From: Omnitrophica WOR_2 bacterium RIFCSPLOWO2_12_FULL_51_8
Lineage (GTDB): Bacteria > Omnitrophota > Gorgyraeia > Gygaellales > Profunditerraquicolaceae
Reading direction: 5' to 3'
NCBI GenBank assembly: GCA_001805895.1
Contig: MHHD01000031.1
Location: 3,510-11,476, forward strand
Length of the DNA: 7,967 bases
Of this stretch, positions 4,758-7,967 are shown piece by piece (the stretch's first letter is position 1; each line of letters starts with the position of its first letter). The translations under genes and the position numbers were made by a program. The notes under the pieces are model-generated. The model worked only from the letters and a program-made list of their open reading frames with translations, did not search any database and was not told where the DNA came from.

Positions 4758-6035
4758 ATGGGAATGAGAATTTTAGTCGTTGGCTCAGGTGGCAGGGAGC
4801 ATGCGCTGGCGTGGAAGATCGCCCAGTCAAAGTTAGCGGATAAGATTTTCTGCGCCCCGGGCAACGGCGGGATTGCCCAACAGGCCGAATGCCTTGGGAT
4901 AGAGGCAGGAGACATCCCGCGCCTGCTGGAATTTGCGAGAAAAGAAAAAATAGATTTGACTGTGGTCGGGCCGGAGGGTCCGCTCGCCGCCGGCATAGTG
5001 GATGAATTTCAAAAAGCCGGGTTGAGGATCTTCGGCCCGCGAAAAAAGGCCGCGCAGTTAGAGGCAAGCAAGGTTTTCGCCAAAGAGCTGATGGCGAAGT
5101 ATAAGGTGCCTACCGCGGATTTTAAGATTTTTGAGGATGCCGGCGAGGCGAAAAAATATCTCGCGCTAAAAGGGGCGCCTTGCGTAGTCAAGGCCGATGG
5201 CCTGGCTGCCGGAAAGGGCGTGGCGGTGGCAAAAACCGCAGCCGAGGCAGAGCAGGCAGTATCTCTGATGATGGAAGAAAAGGCCTTCGGCGCTGCCGGC
5301 AATAAAGTGATTATCGAAGAATGCCTGGAAGGACAAGAGGCATCAATCCTGGTGATTACCGATTCCCGCGAAGTAATCGCCTTAGCTTCGGCCCAGGACC
5401 ATAAAAGAATATTTGATAATGACTTTGGCCCGAACACCGGCGGGATGGGCGCTTACTCGCCGGCGCCGGTAGTTACCGCTGAATTATTCAAGGAAATTTT
5501 GCAAAAGATAGTTTACCGCACCATCGACGGGTTAGCTAATGAAGGGATTGAGTATCGCGGGGTTTTATACGCCGGAGTAATGCTGACCAAGGACGGGCCT
5601 AAGACGTTGGAATTTAACGTCCGTTTTGGCGACCCGGAAACGCAGGCGATCCTCCCGCGCTTGAATTCGGATCTCTTGGAAATAATGCTGGCAGCCAGCG
5701 CAGGAAAATTATCGCGCCTGCGGGCCCTGGAATGGGATACCAGGGCCTGCGCCTGCGTGGTTTTGGCTTCTGCCGGCTATCCCGGCGAGTACGAAAAAGG
5801 CAAAGAGATTAGCGGCTTGGAAGAAGCAGCGCAGATGAAAGATACAGTCGTATTCCATGCCGGCACAAAAAAGTCTGGCGAAAAGTTTTTGACTAATGGC
5901 GGACGGGTATTAGGGATTACAGGTCTGGGCGCAACCATTAAAGATGCCGTTACGCATACCTATAAGGCAGTGGAGAAGATAAATTTTGAAGGGATGCATT
6001 ATCGGCAGGACATTGGAATGAGGGCAATAAAATGA
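4758..6035 (+). CDS. purD: Phosphoribosylamine-glycine ligase (GAR synthetase)
   Basis: PurD joins phosphoribosylamine and glycine with ATP to give GAR, the second step of purine synthesis, in the cytosol. The 425-residue length is normal. In order: RILVVGSGGREHAL at the N-terminus, VVGPEGPLAAG (69-79), KADGLAAGKGV (145-155, the ATP-grasp loop), GPNTGGMGAYSP (224-235), EFNVRFGDPETQ (285-296, metal and ATP binding) and TNGGRVLGIT (379-388). All key blocks are intact. ATG 4758 and ATG 4764 are both possible starts. The second gives the usual M(K/R)ILVVGSGGREH opening and has AGG 8 bases upstream; the first has no good ribosome site. It follows HEPN by 6 bases. The nearest obvious upstream promoter is that of the toxin-antitoxin operon. 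Confidence 0.96.
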   Translation: MGMRILVVGSGGREHALAWKIAQSKLADKIFCAPGNGGIAQQAECLGIEAGDIPRLLEFARKEKIDLTVVGPEGPLAAGIVDEFQKAGLRIFGPRKKAAQLEASKVFAKELMAKYKVPTADFKIFEDAGEAKKYLALKGAPCVVKADGLAAGKGVAVAKTAAEAEQAVSLMMEEKAFGAAGNKVIIEECLEGQEASILVITDSREVIALASAQDHKRIFDNDFGPNTGGMGAYSPAPVVTAELFKEILQKIVYRTIDGLANEGIEYRGVLYAGVMLTKDGPKTLEFNVRFGDPETQAILPRLNSDLLEIMLAASAGKLSRLRALEWDTRACACVVLASAGYPGEYEKGKEISGLEEAAQMKDTVVFHAGTKKSGEKFLTNGGRVLGITGLGATIKDAVTHTYKAVEKINFEGMHYRQDIGMRAIK

Positions 6036-6040
6036 CACAT

Positions 6041-6168
6041 ATAAATCCCAAATCTCAATACTACTAAATCCCAAATAATTTCAAAATCCCAAATCCAAAT
6101 TTATATTTTGGGATTTGGAAATTGGGATTTATTTGGTAGTATTGGTAGTATTTGATATTGGGATTTAT
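6041..6168. repeat. 128-bp imperfect inverted repeat between purD and purE
   Basis: The outer ends ATAAATCCCA (6041-6050) and TGGGATTTAT (6159-6168) match perfectly. The arms further in are made of AAATCCCAAAT units on the left and TTTGGGATTT/TTGGGATTT units on the right. Matching TACTACT/TAGTA stretches lie at 6059-6065 and 6136-6150. The right arm is longer, with a duplicated TATTGGTAGTATT-like block. It could fold into a large hairpin whose foot is directly before the purE Shine-Dalgarno site. It may be a MITE-like or REP-like insertion, an attenuator, or an expanded simple repeat. Confidence 0.75.
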
Positions 6169-6169
6169 G

Positions 6170-6176
6170 AAGGGGG
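6170..6176 (+). promoter_or_regulatory. Shine-Dalgarno site setting the purE start
   Basis: AAGGGGG lies 4 bases before ATG 6181. It supports that start over the longer open frame from TTG 6115, which would translate the inverted repeat. Confidence 0.75.
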
Positions 6177-6180
6177 TTCT

Positions 6181-6666
6181 ATGCGTAATACCATTAGCAT
6201 CATTATGGGCAGCCAGTCGGACTTAGAGACTGCGCAGGAAGCAATCAATCTCCTGAAAGAATTCGGGGTCAGCCCCGAGGTTAAAGTCTTATCCGCGCAC
6301 CGCACGCCCAAGGAGTTAGCGGCCTACGTAGAGGCCGCCCCCAAGAGGGGGATAAAGGTTTTTATCGCCGCTGCCGGCGGGTCCGCGGCCCTGGCCGGGG
6401 TAATTGCCAGCCACACGGCTTTACCGGTAATCGGGATTCCCATCGAGACTAAAAGCCTCAAAGGGTTGGATGCCTTACTTTCTACGGTGCAGATGCCGGC
6501 GGGGGTGCCGGTAGCTGCTATGGCCATTGGCAGGGCCGGCGCCAAGAACGCCGCGCTTTTCGCGCTGGAAATCCTGGGTATCGCTGAGCAGTCTTTGCGC
6601 GGGAAATTAGCTGAATACAAGAAAGCGATGCGGGCAAGGATAAAGAAAATAAAAATTAAAATATAA
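6181..6666 (+). CDS. purE: N5-carboxyaminoimidazole ribonucleotide mutase, class I
   Basis: PurE moves the carboxyl group of N5-CAIR to carbon 4 to give CAIR, and normally needs PurK upstream; purK is not in the window. The 161-residue length is typical. IIMGSQSDLE (7-16) binds phosphate, SAHRTP (38-43) carries the catalytic H40, and STVQMPAGVPVAAMAIG (101-117) is conserved class I sequence. One residue is odd. The family loop GGAAHLPG is GGSAALAG here (66-73), so the second active-site histidine (H75 in E. coli, H89 in Acetobacter) is alanine at position 70. The basic tail RARIKKIKIK is A-rich at DNA level. Class II AIR carboxylase is unlikely given the QMPxGxPV block. Confidence 0.95.
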   Translation: MRNTISIIMGSQSDLETAQEAINLLKEFGVSPEVKVLSAHRTPKELAAYVEAAPKRGIKVFIAAAGGSAALAGVIASHTALPVIGIPIETKSLKGLDALLSTVQMPAGVPVAAMAIGRAGAKNAALFALEILGIAEQSLRGKLAEYKKAMRARIKKIKIKI

Positions 6667-6670
6667 AAAT

Positions 6671-7732
6671 ATGCCCCCAGCCAAAATAATCAGCATTGAC
6701 CCCCTGCATCCGGGCGAAGCCGCGATTAAAGAAGCAGCCGGCATCTTAAAGTCAGGCGGCCTGGTAATTATTCCCACCGAGACCGTCTACGGCATCTGCG
6801 CTAATGCGCTGGATGAGCGGGCGGTAGAGAGATTGGCCGCCATCAAACAGCGGCCTAAAGATAAACCCTTTTCTTTGCTGATTTCCGGCAAAGAGGCAGT
6901 GGAGGATTTTGCCCAGGATATCCCCGCTTCCTGCTACCGGCTGATCGATAAATTTTGGCCGGGGCCGCTGACCATCATCCTGAAAGCTAAAGGCGGCGGT
7001 AAGGTGGGGCTGCGTATGCCGGACCAGCCGGCGGTTTTAAAAATTATCGCGCAATCCGGCCTTTCCTTAATCTGTACCTCGGCCAATATTGCCGGCCAGC
7101 CTGCCCCCGTAGATTTTACGCAGGCGATTAAGGATTTAAATGGCCTGGTAGATTTAGCCATCGATGCGGGGAGGGCAAAGTTAGGGATCGAGTCAACGGT
7201 AGTAGACGGCACGGTCTTGCCGGCGCAGGTTTTGCGGGCCGGGGCAATCAGCAAAGAGGATCTTGAACAAGAGGCAGGGCAGAAAACCGTGCTTTTTATC
7301 TGCACTGGCAATTCCTGCCGTTCGGTGATGGCCCAGGCGCTCTTAGAGAAGCTGCTGCGCCAGAAAAACCGCCGGGATATCAGAGTCATTTCCGCCGGCT
7401 TGCTGAATGCCTTTGGTTTGGGCGCTACCGAAGAGACCAAAGAAGTCTTGTCAGGAGACGGTATCGATGTTTCAGGGCACCGCTCGCAGAAAATAACTCC
7501 CTTAATGGCAAAAAAGTCCGACATCATCCTGGTGATGGAGGCGGTGCATGAGGCAAGGGTTTTGGAACTTGTGCCCGAGGTAAAAAATAGGCTTTTCTTA
7601 TTAAAGGAATTTGCTAAAATAGAAGACAATGGTCTGGATATTCCAGATCCCATGGGCACCTCTCCGCATTTTTACGCCCAGACTTACCAGGTAATCAAAG
7701 AAGCGGTGCAGAGGGTAGTAGAAATAATATAA
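6671..7732 (+). CDS. Fusion: threonylcarbamoyl-AMP synthase (TsaC/YwlC) + low-molecular-weight arginine/tyrosine phosphatase (YwlE-like)
   Basis: A 353-residue two-domain protein. Residues 1 to about 195 form the YrdC/TsaC domain, which makes threonylcarbamoyl-AMP from threonine, bicarbonate and ATP for t6A in tRNA: PTETVYG (35-41), KQRPKDKPF (59-67), FWPGPLT (95-101), TSAN (136-139). Residues from about 205 to the end are a low-molecular-weight phosphatase with the P-loop CTGNSCR (211-217, nucleophile C211, R217) and DIPDPMG (323-329, acid D326). At the fifth P-loop position YwlE has Thr, which sets phosphoarginine preference; here it is Ser215, so arginine phosphatase is more likely than tyrosine phosphatase. 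The usual CRSP is CRSV. In Bacillus ywlC, ywlE and rpiB (ywlF) are near neighbours, so this is a fusion of that cluster. It starts 4 bases after purE without a clear ribosome site. Confidence 0.92.
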   Translation: MPPAKIISIDPLHPGEAAIKEAAGILKSGGLVIIPTETVYGICANALDERAVERLAAIKQRPKDKPFSLLISGKEAVEDFAQDIPASCYRLIDKFWPGPLTIILKAKGGGKVGLRMPDQPAVLKIIAQSGLSLICTSANIAGQPAPVDFTQAIKDLNGLVDLAIDAGRAKLGIESTVVDGTVLPAQVLRAGAISKEDLEQEAGQKTVLFICTGNSCRSVMAQALLEKLLRQKNRRDIRVISAGLLNAFGLGATEETKEVLSGDGIDVSGHRSQKITPLMAKKSDIILVMEAVHEARVLELVPEVKNRLFLLKEFAKIEDNGLDIPDPMGTSPHFYAQTYQVIKEAVQRVVEII

Positions 7733-7739
7733 TGATACC

Positions 7740-7967
7740 ATGAAAACAATTCTGATTGCTGCGGACCACGCCGGGTTCGCTTTAAAAGAAGGAATTAAAC
7801 GTTACTTAGCCAAACGCGGCCTGCGGGTCAGGGATTTGGGCACGGATACCCCGGAGCGCTGCGACTACCCTTTCTTTGCCGCGGAGCTGGCGAAGCGGAT
7901 TTCCGAAAAAAAATACAGCCGCGGCATCCTGATCTGCAAAAGCGGTATCGGCAATTCTATCGTCGCC
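7740..7967 (+). CDS. rpiB: Ribose-5-phosphate isomerase B, N-terminal 76 residues
   Basis: RpiB interconverts ribose 5-phosphate and ribulose 5-phosphate in the pentose phosphate pathway, which feeds PRPP for the purine genes upstream. The frame opens at ATG 7740, 7 bases after the fusion gene, and runs off the window edge. IAADHAGFALK (6-16, with D9-H10) and DYP (42-44) are family motifs. ILICKSGIGNSI (63-74) is the catalytic loop with C66 as the expected acid/base; most relatives read CG(T/S)GIGMS, so Lys67 and Asn72 are variant. No strong Shine-Dalgarno site is visible. Order with the TsaC-phosphatase fusion matches Bacillus ywlC-ywlE-ywlF. Confidence 0.93.
   Translation, partial: MKTILIAADHAGFALKEGIKRYLAKRGLRVRDLGTDTPERCDYPFFAAELAKRISEKKYSRGILICKSGIGNSIVA

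Noticed and set aside
6115..6180. Upstream extension of PurE from TTG 6115
   Set aside because: It would translate the inverted repeat. The family N-terminus and the Shine-Dalgarno site fit ATG 6181.

Overview
The window is a bacterial chromosome segment with every gene on the + strand. A conserved housekeeping backbone is interrupted by an accessory block. The backbone reads purM (3' end only), a band-7/SPFH protein, [accessory block], purD, purE, a TsaC/Sua5-arginine phosphatase fusion, and rpiB (5' end only). The dense pur cluster, Shine-Dalgarno sites, consensus sigma-70 promoters and HEPN/MNT plus Phd/RelE pairs all point to Bacteria. The style resembles uncultured candidate phyla such as Omnitrophota, but that is an impression and no marker gene here settles it.

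Region by region: 2-190 is the PurM C-terminus, whose stop codon lies inside an 8-bp tandem repeat. 211-1089 is an SPFH membrane protein. 1100-3018 is an insert-like stretch holding a frameshifted small secreted protein (1146-1575) and an AAA_14/DUF4143 ATPase (1693-2982). The ATPase has a perfect-consensus promoter that appears to start transcription at the GTG codon, with a 15-bp palindrome built into the promoter. This stretch is bracketed by a perfect 63-bp direct repeat (1037-1099 and 3019-3081) that is a copy of the last 53 coding bases of the SPFH gene plus 10 bp downstream, and each copy runs into a GGGAC(A/T)GCCCC hairpin. 3316-3953 is a Phd/YefM-RelE toxin-antitoxin operon with its own promoter. 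3998-4751 is an overlapping MNT nucleotidyltransferase-HEPN pair, whose last gene ends only 6 bases before purD.

4758-6666 resumes purine biosynthesis (purD, then purE). The two are separated by a 128-bp imperfect inverted repeat made of AAATCCCAAAT-like units, ending just before the purE Shine-Dalgarno site. 6671-7732 fuses tRNA threonylcarbamoyl-adenylate synthase to a low-molecular-weight phosphatase, and rpiB follows. That order matches the ywlC-ywlE-ywlF neighbourhood known from Bacillus.

PurM, PurD and PurE act in de novo IMP synthesis. The accessory block is best read as one or more insertions between purM and purD, and these may now influence transcription of purD. The strongest candidate for something new is the 1.98-kb cassette flanked by duplicated host-gene 3' ends.
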